Notes: generated by a model from the sequence alone, not told the origin. A DNA stretch of 64,000 nt from Ditibartonella apihabitans (GCF_002007485.1 NZ_CP015820.1:1612001-1676000), one strand, 5' to 3'; positions 17,157 through 27,443 are shown, counted from the stretch's first letter. A program made the numbers and translations.

Positions 17157-17498
17157 ATGATTTTTCGGTTAGCTAAATTATTTGTTATACCTTTGTTCTT
17201 ATCCACAACACTCGCAATAAACGCCGGTGCAGTAGAATTAAACAGTCCATTGGCTCCCATAACCCGCCCGCAAAATGCCCCGCTTCCTCACTCGAATTAT
17301 GGAGTTCCAAAACCTAACCGTAATTATAAACCGGAGTTGACACATCCTTCCGGCCCCACATATAAACTGGATACCGGCCCTGATATAAATCATCAGCAAT
17401 GGTGCAGCGATCGTTATAAAAGCTATCGTTCGTCGGATGATACCTATATAGATAGGGGCGGCGTTCGCCAGACTTGCAAGTCACCTTTTCCGAAATAA
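17157..17498 (+). CDS. BA14K-family small secreted protein
   Basis: A 113-residue secreted protein. A signal peptide (about residues 1-25, ending INAGA) is followed by a proline-rich, disordered middle (about 30-75). The C-terminal block is HQQWCSDRYKSYRSSDDTYI followed by VRQTCKSPF. This Trp-Cys, Arg-Tyr-x-Ser-Tyr, Asp-x-Thr-Tyr and final Cys pattern is the core of the BA14K family, named after a lectin-like immunoreactive Brucella protein. The two cysteines probably pair. A lectin-like or envelope role is known only for a few members. The upstream region carries GAGGAAGG next to the ATG. Divergent from the DUF992 gene. Confidence 0.8.
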   Translation: MIFRLAKLFVIPLFLSTTLAINAGAVELNSPLAPITRPQNAPLPHSNYGVPKPNRNYKPELTHPSGPTYKLDTGPDINHQQWCSDRYKSYRSSDDTYIDRGGVRQTCKSPFPK

Positions 17499-18039
17499 AT
17501 CATTTTTATAATCGGGACGCGCTTTTATGTGCAATCTATCCGGCGGTCGGTCTTTAATCTGCCAACCGGATAAGATAATGGTTATCATAATCAATGATGT
17601 TTTTTTCGTCTGCACAGTTCGACTAAACGGCAGTTGCAAATGATATGCGCTATGTTGTCTGCACTTACCCCTCTTTTAGATAGTAATCGGAAAAATCTTT
17701 CGTCGCAGTCAACCGCGCTTTTCGGGGCTTTGCTCCAACCATTGGCTTGTCGGTTATATCGAGTAAAAAAAGGCCGTTAAACATTATTGAAGGTTTTTAT
17801 GTGATCAAACCGGATAATCTTTTTCCGGCCTTACAAAATTATAACCGGAATTTCTTGAAGCCGATAATGAAACACGGAATGGTTCGAAAATAAATATGAC
17901 GCTGCAGCGCTTCAGCCCTGCGCGTTGATCGTAAGTTGCAAGCCGGTTATCGCAATTGTTGATTTTCTATATGATATTAAAAGAAAAAGGGCTGACATTG
18001 TCAGCCCTTTTTCAGAATTTGAACTACAAAAACGCGTGA
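17499..18039. other. Intergenic region between the BA14K gene and ilvC
   Basis: This holds the ilvC terminator at its right end. Otherwise only short frames are seen. An AAAGGCC...GGCCTT pair (about 17768 and 17830) is too far apart to call a terminator. Confidence 0.4.
17984..18012 (-). terminator. Terminator of ilvC
   Basis: A perfect 13-bp inverted repeat, AAAAAGGGCTGAC with GTCAGCCCTTTTT and a three-base loop, lies about 27 bases beyond the ilvC stop. The T-run in both directions makes it bidirectional. Confidence 0.92.
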
Positions 18040-19745
<1,706 letters not shown>

Positions 19746-19754
19746 TTCGTTTGC

Positions 19755-19778
19755 GTACCGTACCGTACGGTTCGTAAC
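19755..19778. promoter_or_regulatory. Palindromic candidate operator upstream of the TetR gene
   Basis: The segment contains the perfect palindrome ACCGTACGGT (19762-19771), flanked on the left by a further GTACC repeat and on the right by TTCGTAAC. It sits 10-33 bases upstream of the chosen TetR start, the usual place for autoregulation. The role is inferred from symmetry and position. Confidence 0.55.
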
Positions 19779-19865
19779 CATGCTACGAGAAATCGGCAAT
19801 ATCAAGTATTATTTTCAGTAAAAATTTCTTTTTTGTTTTGAATGAGATTTGTCAGGATAATTTTA

Positions 19866-19902
19866 CCGGCTTTGTCACGTTTCGGGTCGTGAACAAAGCC
19901 GG
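19866..19902 (-). terminator. Stem-loop downstream of kup
   Basis: CCGGCTTTGT pairs with ACAAAGCCGG, and CACG with CGTG inside, about 24 bases beyond the kup stop. The tail on the minus strand (TAAAATTATCC) is only moderately T-rich, so it may be a transcript-end stabiliser rather than a strong terminator. Confidence 0.65.
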
Positions 19903-19925
19903 CAGAAAACAGCAAATTTTGTCTT

Positions 19926-21851
19926 TCAAACGGTAATCTGGGTGCCGATTTCTACAACCCGACCGGTTGGAATCTGGAAATATTCGGTTGCATCGGCGGC
20001 GGTTCTGGCAAGGAAAATATAGAATTTATCTTGCCACATCGGCATATCGGATTTGGCCGCAGGTTTGATCGAACGACGGGACACAAAAAACGATGTCGTC
20101 ATGATATCGAATTTCCAGCCGAGTTTTCGACATATTGCCAAAGCCTTCGGAATGTTTGGCTGTTCCATGTAACCGAACGTCAAAGTCACTTGCATGAAAC
20201 GTTCATTGAATTGAGAAACACGGGCGCGATCCACCGAAGGTACTCGTGGTGTTGAAGCCGTATTCACCGTCAAGATCACATTGTTTTCATGCAAAACTTT
20301 ATAATGTTTGAGGCTGTGCATCAAAGCACTGGGTGCGCTTTTCGGATCGCTTGTCAAAAAGACGGCTGTGCCCGGTACAATAATTGGCGGCTTTTCCGCC
20401 ATTTTATTAACAATCAGATCAAGCGGTACTTCGGCCTTGCGGGTTTTCTTGAACAAATGCCGGCTGCCCCGAACCCATGTCCACATGATGAGCACAACAC
20501 TTGCGGCAAGTCCCACCGACACCCAGCCGCCATCATGGATTTTAACGAGATTGGCGCTGAAGAACAGAAGATCAAGACACAGAAAGGCGAGTGTCGGCAC
20601 AAGACATAAAGCAAGGCTCCACTTCCAGATACGTTTCATGACAATGAAAAGCAAAGATGTTGTCACAATCATGTTGCCGGTAACCGAAATGCCATAAGCG
20701 GCTGCCAGATTGGACGATTTTTCAAAGCCGATCACTAGACAAATAACAATCACGGCAAGAAGCAGATTAACCCGCGGCATATAGATTTGTCCGAGATTCT
20801 TTTCCGAAGTGTGCAAAATTTCAAGTCGCGGCAAAATGTTAAGCTGGACGGCCTGACGTGCCATGGAAAAAGCACCTGTTATAACAGCTTGGGAAGCGAT
20901 CACGGTTGCCATCGTGGCGAGCACAATCATCGGAATGAGCGACCATTCCGGCAACATTTGATAAAACGGATTAATTGTGTTGCGCCCGTGAGAAAGAATA
21001 AAGGCCCCCTGCCCCAAATAATTGAGGACAAGGCATGGAAATACTATCCACAGCCAGGCGGCAACGATTGGCCGGCGTCCGAAATGGCCAAGATCGGCAT
21101 AAAGTGCTTCAGCGCCGGTCACCGCCAGAAATACCGCTCCAACTGCCGCAAAGGATGTCGCCGGATTGCTGACAATATAGGAGATGGCATACCAGGGAAA
21201 TAATGATTTCAGAATCGTCAGATCATCAAATATATGGAAAAGTCCGAAACCGCCTAAAGCAAGAAACCAGACCAGCGTTATCGGCCCGAAAACAATTGCG
21301 ACCTTGCCCGTGCCAAATCGTTGCACGGCAAAAAGTGCCACCAGAATAATAAGTGTGAGCGGCACAATAAAAGGCTCAAGATCGGGAGCGACAACCTCCA
21401 TACCTTCAACTGCAGACAACACTGAGACAGCGGGTGTAATAACGGCATCACCGAAAAACAGAGATGCGCCGAGAATCCCGATTCCCAATGCCCAACCACC
21501 TTTTCTACGAAAGGTCGAGCGCGCGAGCGCCATAAGGGAGAGAATGCCGCCTTCCCCGTTATTGTCGGCGCGCAAAACAAACACAACATATTTGATTGTA
21601 ACAATAAGCAATAAAGCCCAGAATATCAGGGAAATTACGCCATAAACGTCATATTTCAAAATGTCATGGTTTCCTGCACCGGCGCGTAAGGCTTCGCGGA
21701 AAGCATAAATCGGACTGGTACCGATATCGCCATAGACAACACCGATAGCGCCAATCAAAAGGAGTAAAAAACTCTCTTTCGAATGGTCATTATTTTCATC
21801 AGCTGTCGTGAGATCGTCGCTCACAGCGTCAATATCTTGAGGCTCCGCCAT
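19926..21851 (-). CDS. kup: Kup-family potassium uptake permease
   Basis: A 641-residue low-affinity K+/H+ symporter (KUP/HAK/KT family). After an acidic 25-residue start the first helix reads LLLIGAIGVVYGDIGTSPIY, the diagnostic GVVYGDIGTSPLYA-type motif. The next part carries FRADNNGEGGILSLMALA-like residues (LRADNNGEGGILSLMALARS, about 90-110), and about twelve helices follow up to residue 460. The C-terminal cytoplasmic part (about 485-641) contains PGTAVFLTSDPKSAPSALMH, the usual regulatory domain. The length fits the family. It is monocistronic with its own terminator-like stem-loop. No trk or kdp genes are near. Confidence 0.95.
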   Translation of the reverse strand: MAEPQDIDAVSDDLTTADENNDHSKESFLLLLIGAIGVVYGDIGTSPIYAFREALRAGAGNHDILKYDVYGVISLIFWALLLIVTIKYVVFVLRADNNGEGGILSLMALARSTFRRKGGWALGIGILGASLFFGDAVITPAVSVLSAVEGMEVVAPDLEPFIVPLTLIILVALFAVQRFGTGKVAIVFGPITLVWFLALGGFGLFHIFDDLTILKSLFPWYAISYIVSNPATSFAAVGAVFLAVTGAEALYADLGHFGRRPIVAAWLWIVFPCLVLNYLGQGAFILSHGRNTINPFYQMLPEWSLIPMIVLATMATVIASQAVITGAFSMARQAVQLNILPRLEILHTSEKNLGQIYMPRVNLLLAVIVICLVIGFEKSSNLAAAYGISVTGNMIVTTSLLFIVMKRIWKWSLALCLVPTLAFLCLDLLFFSANLVKIHDGGWVSVGLAASVVLIMWTWVRGSRHLFKKTRKAEVPLDLIVNKMAEKPPIIVPGTAVFLTSDPKSAPSALMHSLKHYKVLHENNVILTVNTASTPRVPSVDRARVSQFNERFMQVTLTFGYMEQPNIPKALAICRKLGWKFDIMTTSFFVSRRSIKPAAKSDMPMWQDKFYIFLARTAADATEYFQIPTGRVVEIGTQITV

Positions 21852-21952
21852 AGCGCAATCCTTTCAGCCGAAATTTTAATTGTGTTAAAGAGATCAAAAA
21901 CGGGCAAAAGATTACCCGAACTATTTAATTCAGTTGACACCCGATCGGGCAG

Positions 21953-22705
21953 TTAAATGGCCAACGCCCTTTTGAACCTTAGAACGGTTTCCCTCATTCC
22001 ATGTTCCAAAGCATCTGCAATAAGTCCATGGCCGATCGAAACTTCATAAAGCCATGGCACGTTTTTGACAAGGGGGGCGAGGTTGGGCACCGTCAAATCA
22101 TGCCCCGCATTGACAAGAAGCCCCAATTGTTTTGCCTTTTCAGCAACAAGTGTCACCGCTTCGAGTGCGAGCAACTGTTTTTTATCACTGTCATAGGCAT
22201 CACCATAAGGACCGGTATAAATCTCGATACCGTCGGCGCCCAGCGCTTTTGCTTGATCAAGGCCGTCGACCACCGGATTTACAAATAAAATGACGCGGAT
22301 CGAGCGGTCTTTCAGCCGTTTGATAACCGGTTTCAAAAACGCACTATCCTTTACAAAATTCCAGCCGTGATCGGAAGTCGACTGGTCGGGAGAGTCGGGC
22401 ACCAATGTTATCTGGTTGGCATAAGTTTCAGCCAAATCGAGAAAGGCGTCGTCAGGATATCCTTCAATATTGAATTCCTGATTTGGAAATTCATCGTCAA
22501 TCAAACGACGTATATCGGGAAGATCTGTGAATCTGATATGGCGCTGGTCAGGACGGGGATGGACAGTAATGCCGTCAGCACCGGCATCAAGCGCTATGCG
22601 TCCCATCCCGACAACATTTGGCCAAGGCAAATTCCGGCGGTTGCGCAACACCGCGATGGCGTTAAGATTAACCGAAAGTTTATTGTCATCGACAGCACCT
22701 ATCAA
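21953..22705 (-). CDS. pdxJ: Pyridoxine 5'-phosphate synthase
   Basis: A 250-residue TIM-barrel enzyme that condenses 1-deoxy-xylulose 5-phosphate with 3-amino-2-oxopropyl phosphate to pyridoxine 5'-phosphate, the last ring-closing step of the DXP-dependent vitamin B6 route. It shows [15 protein letters not shown] (about residues 10-24), [20 protein letters not shown] (about 39-58), [17 protein letters not shown], and the C-terminal [12 protein letters not shown] and [11 protein letters not shown] phosphate-binding motifs. The frame opens with a TTG at 22705 and has no in-frame ATG before the conserved start, so the initiation codon is uncertain. The nucleotide phase agrees with the family length. 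Confidence 0.95.
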   Translation of the reverse strand: MIGAVDDNKLSVNLNAIAVLRNRRNLPWPNVVGMGRIALDAGADGITVHPRPDQRHIRFTDLPDIRRLIDDEFPNQEFNIEGYPDDAFLDLAETYANQITLVPDSPDQSTSDHGWNFVKDSAFLKPVIKRLKDRSIRVILFVNPVVDGLDQAKALGADGIEIYTGPYGDAYDSDKKQLLALEAVTLVAEKAKQLGLLVNAGHDLTVPNLAPLVKNVPWLYEVSIGHGLIADALEHGMRETVLRFKRALAI

Positions 22706-22794
22706 GTCCGCTTAAAATCTGTAGTATTGAAAACTCCAAACGTTATACAAAGTTCTACATATAACTTAATTCAGCCACAAGAAAGGGCAAAAGC

Positions 22795-23190
22795 ATGTTA
22801 CCCGAAGATACAATACCGGTGATCTCCAAGATCAAAACCAACCGCGCCGGTGCAATCGGTTTTTCCGTTAACGGTGTGCTTGCTTCTTCCGATGTGGAAA
22901 ATCTCTATGGACTTTTTGAAGCAGAAGCGGAAGGGCAAAATCATATTGATATGATTGTCATTTTTAAAGAATATGACGGAATTGATTGGGAAAGTCTCTT
23001 TAACGAAGATACAGCCAGGATCAGAGCAGAAGCTTTCAAAAAACTGAGGCGTTATGCCATTGTCGGCGGCCCCTCCTGGCTCAATCTTGCGATTGAGTTT
23101 TTCCGGCCTTTCGGACGTATCGAAACAAAATGGTTTGCTTCCGAAAATATTGATAAAGCCTGGGACTATATCGGGGCAAAACCTGTTTGA
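22795..23190 (+). CDS. SpoIIAA-like (STAS/SEC14-type) protein
   Basis: A 131-residue cytosolic protein of the SpoIIAA-like family (DUF3478, STAS/SEC14-type fold). Typical marks are the central strand-helix DMIVIFKEYDGIDWESLF (about residues 53-70), the FKKLRRYAIVGGPSWLNLA segment (about 81-99), and the closing FGRIETKWFASENIDKAWDY. Anti-sigma-antagonist function has not been shown for this family. It stands alone with a clear AAGGG ribosome site, divergent from pdxJ. No partner kinase or phosphatase lies next to it. Confidence 0.8.
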   Translation: MLPEDTIPVISKIKTNRAGAIGFSVNGVLASSDVENLYGLFEAEAEGQNHIDMIVIFKEYDGIDWESLFNEDTARIRAEAFKKLRRYAIVGGPSWLNLAIEFFRPFGRIETKWFASENIDKAWDYIGAKPV

Positions 23191-23544
23191 TCATATCAAC
23201 TATTCAACTTTCACATTGTTTTTAACGGGCAGTATAAAAAGCTTTGTCCATGACAAAATGCAACCGCAACATGCTTTCCCAAACCGGATTTCTAATATTA
23301 TCAGCGAGAAACACGGCAAAAGACTCAACCGGATCAATATCAATAGCCAACCGGATATAGCTTCAAAAGAACCGGCATTTGTCTAAAGACAACAGATGAC
23401 AGAATTGTTATTCTCCCCGATGTTTTATAGCCGAAGCAAAGCTGTCTCATCATTTAAAATAACCGGTGGTTCCTGTTTTTTACAAACCCGGCTTTAACGG
23501 AGTTGGATAGCGTCGTTTTATAACCATGTTTGCCGATATTCGAA

Positions 23545-23560
23545 TCCGGTTAAAACCGGA
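23545..23560. promoter_or_regulatory. Inverted repeat, candidate activator site upstream of dctA
   Basis: TCCGGTT and AACCGGA, separated by AA, form a 16-bp dyad about 225 bp upstream of the sigma-54 promoter element. This is the typical range for an upstream activator site of an enhancer-binding protein such as DctD. A second, weaker AACCGGTGGTT dyad lies near 23460. The assignment rests on position and symmetry only. Confidence 0.4.
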
Positions 23561-23771
23561 GCTTGAAGTGTTTCGTCCGATTGAAACTTTTGCCGCTACA
23601 AAGAATGGCCAAATAGAATAGCTGCGCTACGGCACGCCCCGTTTTTTAAATCGGTTGTTGATAAGCTCAAAAAAAGAACGGTTTTTTCCGACAATTTCTG
23701 TGCGTTTTTATCAAAATTATCAATATTTAAGGTTATTTTCCGTTCAAATAAACTTGCAGACCAATAGTCTC

Positions 23772-23788
23772 TTGGCATATGACTTGCG
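23772..23788 (+). promoter_or_regulatory. Sigma-54 (RpoN) promoter of dctA
   Basis: TTGGCATATGACTTGC matches the sigma-54 consensus (TGGCAY-R-N4-TTGC). GG is at 23774-23775 and GC at 23786-23787, with exactly ten bases between, as required for the -24/-12 elements. Transcription would start near 23799, about 78 bases before the dctA ATG. RpoN control of dctA through DctB/DctD is established in rhizobia. Confidence 0.75.
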
Positions 23789-23876
23789 AGACTTTATTGT
23801 AGAAGTCGACCGGGCGGTGGCCGAGGAGCCGCCGATGCAACATGAGTAATAGCACGGTCGATCAGAGGGAGGCTTC

Positions 23877-25220
23877 ATGGCTTACAAAATTGAACAAATG
23901 AAACAACCACATCATCGTCGTGCGCTCTATAAAGTACTTTATGTACAGGTAATATTCGCGATCATCTGTGGTATTTTGCTCGGATATTTTTATCCTGATG
24001 TCGGTGCATCATTGAAGCCGCTTGGCGATGCCTTCATCAAATTGGTCAAGATGATTATCGCACCGGTTATCTTTTTGACCATTGTAAGCGGTATTGCCGG
24101 TATGAGCGACTTGAAAAAAGTCGGACGGGTCGCCGGTAAATGCATGCTTTATTTTATCACCTTTTCAACTCTGGCTTTGATTGTCGGTTTGATCATCGGA
24201 AATGTCTTGCAACCGGGTGCTGGAATGCACATCGATCCGGCTTCACTCGACACCGCTGCGGTCAAAGTTTACGCTGAAAAAGCCCATGATGCATCAATCG
24301 TCAAATTCCTGATGAACATCATTCCTTCGACAGTGGTTTCCGCTTTCGCCGAAGGAGATATCCTTCAGGTACTGTTCTTTTCCATATTGTTCGGTATTGC
24401 TTTGGGATCAGTTGGCGAACGTGGCCGTCCTATTCTGGATTTCATCCATGCTCTTTCCACACCGATTTTCAAATTGGTAGCCATTCTCATGAAAGCAGCT
24501 CCTATCGGCGCTTTCGGTGCAATGGCTTTCACAATCGGCAAATACGGTATTGGTTCGGTCATCAACCTGTTCTTCCTTGTCGCAACCTTCTATATCACGT
24601 CGATTTTGTTTGTTGTCGTCATTCTCGGGGCTGTCTGCTGGTATAACGGCATTTCGATCTTCAGAGTGGTTCGCTATATCAAAGATGAATTGCTACTGGT
24701 TCTCGGTACTTCCTCTTCCGAAGCCGCTTTACCGACCTTGATGGAAAAGATGGAAAATGCGGGAGCAAAAAAATCGGTCGTTGGTCTGGTTATTCCGACA
24801 GGCTATTCATTCAACCTCGACGGTACCAACATTTATATGACATTGGCAACTTTGTTCATCGCACAAGCATTGGATATTAATCTCACCCTCGAGCATCAAA
24901 TCCTTATTCTTGTTGTGGCGATGATCTCCTCAAAAGGTGCTGCCGGTGTGACCGGTGCCGGTTTTATTACGCTTGCTGCTACACTTGGCGCCGTTCCGGC
25001 TATTCCTGTTGCCGGTATGGCAATTATTCTCGGTATCGACCGTTTCATGTCGGAATGTCGTGCATTGACCAATCTTGTTGGTAATGCGGTTGCCTGTATT
25101 GTGGTTGCCCGTTGGGAAAACGAGCTAGACACAGTCCAACTTCACAAGGTTCTAGGCGGGCATGAACATCAACATGGTCATCACCATGTTGAGGAACAGA
25201 AAAGTGAAGAAGCCAAATAA
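23877..25220 (+). CDS. dctA: C4-dicarboxylate:proton symporter DctA
   Basis: A 447-residue inner-membrane symporter of the DAACS/glutamate-transporter family that takes up succinate, fumarate and malate. It begins with [20 protein letters not shown] and has [19 protein letters not shown] (about residues 58-76). The serine-rich re-entrant motif is [17 protein letters not shown] (about 275-291), then [16 protein letters not shown] (about 308-323), [13 protein letters not shown] (about 348-360), and the [19 protein letters not shown] motif. The C-terminus is unusually His-rich ([14 protein letters not shown]). GGGAGG precedes the ATG. A sigma-54 promoter lies upstream. The dctBD two-component genes usually found beside it are not in this window. 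Confidence 0.96.
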   Translation: MAYKIEQMKQPHHRRALYKVLYVQVIFAIICGILLGYFYPDVGASLKPLGDAFIKLVKMIIAPVIFLTIVSGIAGMSDLKKVGRVAGKCMLYFITFSTLALIVGLIIGNVLQPGAGMHIDPASLDTAAVKVYAEKAHDASIVKFLMNIIPSTVVSAFAEGDILQVLFFSILFGIALGSVGERGRPILDFIHALSTPIFKLVAILMKAAPIGAFGAMAFTIGKYGIGSVINLFFLVATFYITSILFVVVILGAVCWYNGISIFRVVRYIKDELLLVLGTSSSEAALPTLMEKMENAGAKKSVVGLVIPTGYSFNLDGTNIYMTLATLFIAQALDINLTLEHQILILVVAMISSKGAAGVTGAGFITLAATLGAVPAIPVAGMAIILGIDRFMSECRALTNLVGNAVACIVVARWENELDTVQLHKVLGGHEHQHGHHHVEEQKSEEAK

Positions 25221-25257
25221 CACTGTTTGGTTTATCAGGAAAGACACTATGCCGATT

Positions 25258-25282
25258 AAAAGCCCCTCTTTTCGGGGCTTTT
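25258..25282 (+). terminator. Terminator of dctA
   Basis: AAAAGCCCC pairs with GGGGCTTTT around a seven-base loop and is followed by ATTTTG, 38 bases after the dctA stop. Confidence 0.88.
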
Positions 25283-25344
25283 ATTTTGGGCAATCTCCAA
25301 TAAACCCACGCCCAGATTACGGCCATGAACGAGATACCCCATGC

Positions 25345-25404
25345 GCCGATCAAGCCACATCCCGATCAAACCACACAAAGCGCCCGATCAAACCAAACAA
25401 AGCA
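25345..25404. repeat. Short tandem repeat of about 22 bp
   Basis: Three imperfect copies follow one another: a 16-bp first copy (GCCGATCAAGCCACAT), then CCCGATCAAACCACACAAAG plus CG, and CCCGATCAAACCAAACAAAG plus CA. The last two differ at only two positions. Confidence 0.7.
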
Positions 25405-25528
25405 TATGTGCTTCTCTATTCTGAAAAATTCTATAAACGCTCGGGCAAGCGGGCTATCTATTCGACCTAACCGGACTTTCTCACTCCGACTTTTTGGCTA
25501 GGGCTTGTCCAGTTTTGGCTCGCGTTTG

Positions 25529-25833
25529 TCAAATCTTGCCCAAAAGCCCCAATTCTTTGGCAACAAAATAATAAAATGTCACCCGATTCTTCATATGTTC
25601 CGTTTTCAGTAATTCGGCGGTCTTTTTCACTGCACGTTTACTCTGTTCGACATCTGCACCGAGCTTTTCTTCGGCCCATTTTCTACCCGTTGAAGCTCTT
25701 TCTGATCGCTTACAGCAACCTCGGCAGCATCGCGTTTTTGCAAAGTAAGTGACAAACGGTTCTCTAGCCGTTTAACCGCATCCTCGTCGGGATTTGCGTC
25801 ATATTTTTTTATTTGCTCCAAATGGTTTTTCAT
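25529..25833 (-). pseudogene. Frameshifted DUF2853 family gene
   Basis: The minus-strand frame starting at 25833 (MKNHLEQIKKYDANPDEDAV, then KRDAAEVAVSDQKELQRVE) matches the N-terminal half of the small DUF2853 family. It then runs into a stop after 68 codons. The family's C-terminal half continues in the -1 frame: WAEEKLGADVEQSKRAVKKT, then HMKNRVTFYYFVAKELGLLG, stopping at 25529. Adding one A to the four-A run in GTAGAAAATGG near 25664 would restore a 101-residue protein, the family's normal length. The function of the family is unknown. The gene is either inactivated by a single-base loss or affected by a sequence error. Confidence 0.75.
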
Positions 25834-26049
25834 TGCTTTCAGTCTCCTATCGGAAAAATTGGTGATATTTTTTAAAATGACCGGTTAATGATCTTCTGTT
25901 AAACCCGTTTCGGACTTTATGCCCCCGAGAAAATCAGTGTCAGAGCCGGACAGGTCCGGTATTTTTTGATCTCTACCAAGTAGAAAATAGAGCGCGAAAA
26001 AGTTAAACAACCCCCCTTTTCTCTTTACCCTGATTTACCTATATTGGGC

Positions 26050-26395
26050 TTGCTGGCTTGCCAGCTATGGTAATAAATGGACAGTGTAATAAACCCATTG
26101 GACCCGGGGGCGGTACCCGGCGCCTCCACCACAACCAAAACGGCTCACGCTATTGTAGCTGTTTTTGTTATGAAGGGGGCGAAACAGGATCGACAAGGGC
26201 GTAAAGATTGCTCTTTTACCCGGCATTGTACCACCGTTATCGGGCTACTTAAGTAGTTGCAAATGACAACTATGCGGAAGCTCGTCTCGCTGCTTAATTG
26301 CGGCGCGAACGCTTCAAATTAAGTCTTGGACCTTCGCCGGTCCAAGCGGGGTTCGGAGGCACCTGGCAACAGAAGCCTTCACTATCTGTCTGTAA
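26050..26395 (+). ncRNA. ssrA: Two-piece (circularly permuted) tmRNA
   Basis: Transfer-messenger RNA, which rescues stalled ribosomes and adds a degradation tag. The permuted order typical of alphaproteobacteria is visible. The acceptor piece comes first, ending GGTACCCGGCGCCTCCACCA with CCA at 26129-26131. A spacer of about 43 bases follows, and then the coding piece begins near 26175 with GGGGGCGAAACAGGATCGAC. GGGGGCG pairs with CGCCTCC to form the acceptor stem between the two pieces. The tag frame at 26259-26297 starts at GCA and encodes ANDNYAEARLAA followed by TAA, the common rhizobial tag. The outer ends (about 26050 and 26395) are estimates. sspB, the tag adaptor gene, is the next gene. 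Confidence 0.96.
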
Positions 26396-26658
26396 GCGTT
26401 CTCTCTATTAGTTTTATTGGTAAAAGTTCATTGTTCATTTTTCTCTCGTGAACCTTGAATTGGAGCGGGGAGCCATTCCTGACGATTCTTGTTTTAGTAA
26501 AAAACAAAGCCGGAAGACCCGGAAGATATTGTCATACAGAAATTCAATAAAATTTTTGAGGAGATTTTGATTGCCTCATTGCATAAAGACCGTCTACATT
26601 GCATTAGAGATGATTGCCAAGTTTGGATAAAATACATCGGAGAAGGAACAGGTTTTCA

Positions 26659-27240
26659 ATGGTTCATGATCAGATCCGTTATGACATTCTCGTTCAGGAC
26701 GCTTTACGGAGTGTTATTCGCAAAGTTTTGTCTGAAGTAGCAAAAGCCGGCCTTCCGGGTGACCATCATTTTTTTATTACGTTTCTGACGAACGCTCCGG
26801 GCGTGAAAATCTCCTCACGTCTCAAAGAACGTTATCCCGATCAAATGACAATTGTTTTGCAACACCAGTTTTGGGATTTGAACGTTTCCGAAAGCGGCTT
26901 TGAAGTCAGTCTTTCTTTCGGCGATGTTCCCGAACGTCTGGTTATACCGTTTTCTGCTGTTCAGGTATTCTATGATCCTACGGCTGCTTTCGAAGCGGCT
27001 TTCGATCTCGCCTCCGATCTTCCCAAAAGCGATAATGACAGTCCGGACGTGAAGACACTTGCAAAAGAGACCGAGGGTGGCGAGCTTACCATTCTTGCAG
27101 ACAAGAAAGACAAGAAAAAATCTGCTGTAAAATTGAAGTCACATTCAAAGACAGAAACCGAAAAAGACGGTCAACAAACGCCAAAAGAAAAGAAACCGTC
27201 GGCAGATGTTGTCTCGCTTGATGCTTTTCGCAAGAAATAA
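26659..27240 (+). CDS. sspB: SspB, ClpXP adaptor for ssrA-tagged proteins (alpha type)
   Basis: A 193-residue adaptor that binds ssrA-tagged polypeptides and delivers them to the ClpXP protease. The SspB fold spans about residues 1-120. It includes LVQDALRSVIRKVLSEVAKA, the HFFITFLTNAPGVKISSRL stretch lining the tag groove, TIVLQHQFWDLNV, and FSAVQVFYDPTAAFEAAFD. A long Lys/Glu-rich flexible linker (about 125-180) ends in the tail VVSLDAFRKK, the position of the ClpX-docking (XB) motif. The start at 26659 (MVHDQ) has GAAGGA upstream; an in-frame ATG at 26614 adds a non-conserved 15 residues. The gene follows ssrA directly, so the tag and its adaptor are encoded side by side. Confidence 0.93.
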   Translation: MVHDQIRYDILVQDALRSVIRKVLSEVAKAGLPGDHHFFITFLTNAPGVKISSRLKERYPDQMTIVLQHQFWDLNVSESGFEVSLSFGDVPERLVIPFSAVQVFYDPTAAFEAAFDLASDLPKSDNDSPDVKTLAKETEGGELTILADKKDKKKSAVKLKSHSKTETEKDGQQTPKEKKPSADVVSLDAFRKK

Positions 27241-27251
27241 GGCGTTTTTTC

Positions 27252-27443
27252 ATGGCTGATCTGGTCAATTTAAGGCAATTTCGCAAACAGAAAAAACGTC
27301 AGAATGACGAAACAAAAGCGAGCGAAAACCGAGTCATTTTCGGCCGCACTAAAGTCGAGCGCAATTTCGAAGAGAAGCAAAAGAAAAAAACCGTAAGTTT
27401 TCTTGATTTGAGAAAAATTCGGCACGACGAAGATGAAGGATGA
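27252..27443 (+). CDS. DUF4169 family small basic protein
   Basis: A 63-residue, highly charged protein of the alphaproteobacterial DUF4169 family. It opens with ADLVNLRQFRKQKKRQ and has the family's ENRVIFGRTKVER-type middle (about residues 25-40) and a basic/acidic C-terminus. It is probably largely helical or disordered and cytosolic. Its function is unknown. It starts 11 bases after the sspB stop and overlaps the next gene by 11 bases, so sspB, this gene and the RHH gene form a tight operon. Its N-terminal VNLRQFRK resembles the last residues of SspB (VSLDAFRK); see findings. Confidence 0.82.
   Translation: MADLVNLRQFRKQKKRQNDETKASENRVIFGRTKVERNFEEKQKKKTVSFLDLRKIRHDEDEG

Larger units (their letters stand above)
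23191..23876. other. dctA upstream region
   Basis: About 690 bases without a credible gene. The right part contains a sigma-54 promoter match (23772-23788) and an inverted repeat at 23545-23560; both are listed separately. The left half (23191-23450) shows nothing that I can identify. Confidence 0.5.
25283..26049. other. Region between dctA and the tmRNA gene
   Basis: This stretch contains a short tandem repeat (25345-25404) and the frameshifted DUF2853 gene (25529-25833). The remaining 200 bases before the tmRNA presumably hold its promoter, which I cannot place. Confidence 0.45.

Noticed and set aside
17768-17840. AAAGGCC...GGCCTT pair as a terminator or sRNA
   Set aside because: The arms are about 55 bases apart and no stable short hairpin forms.
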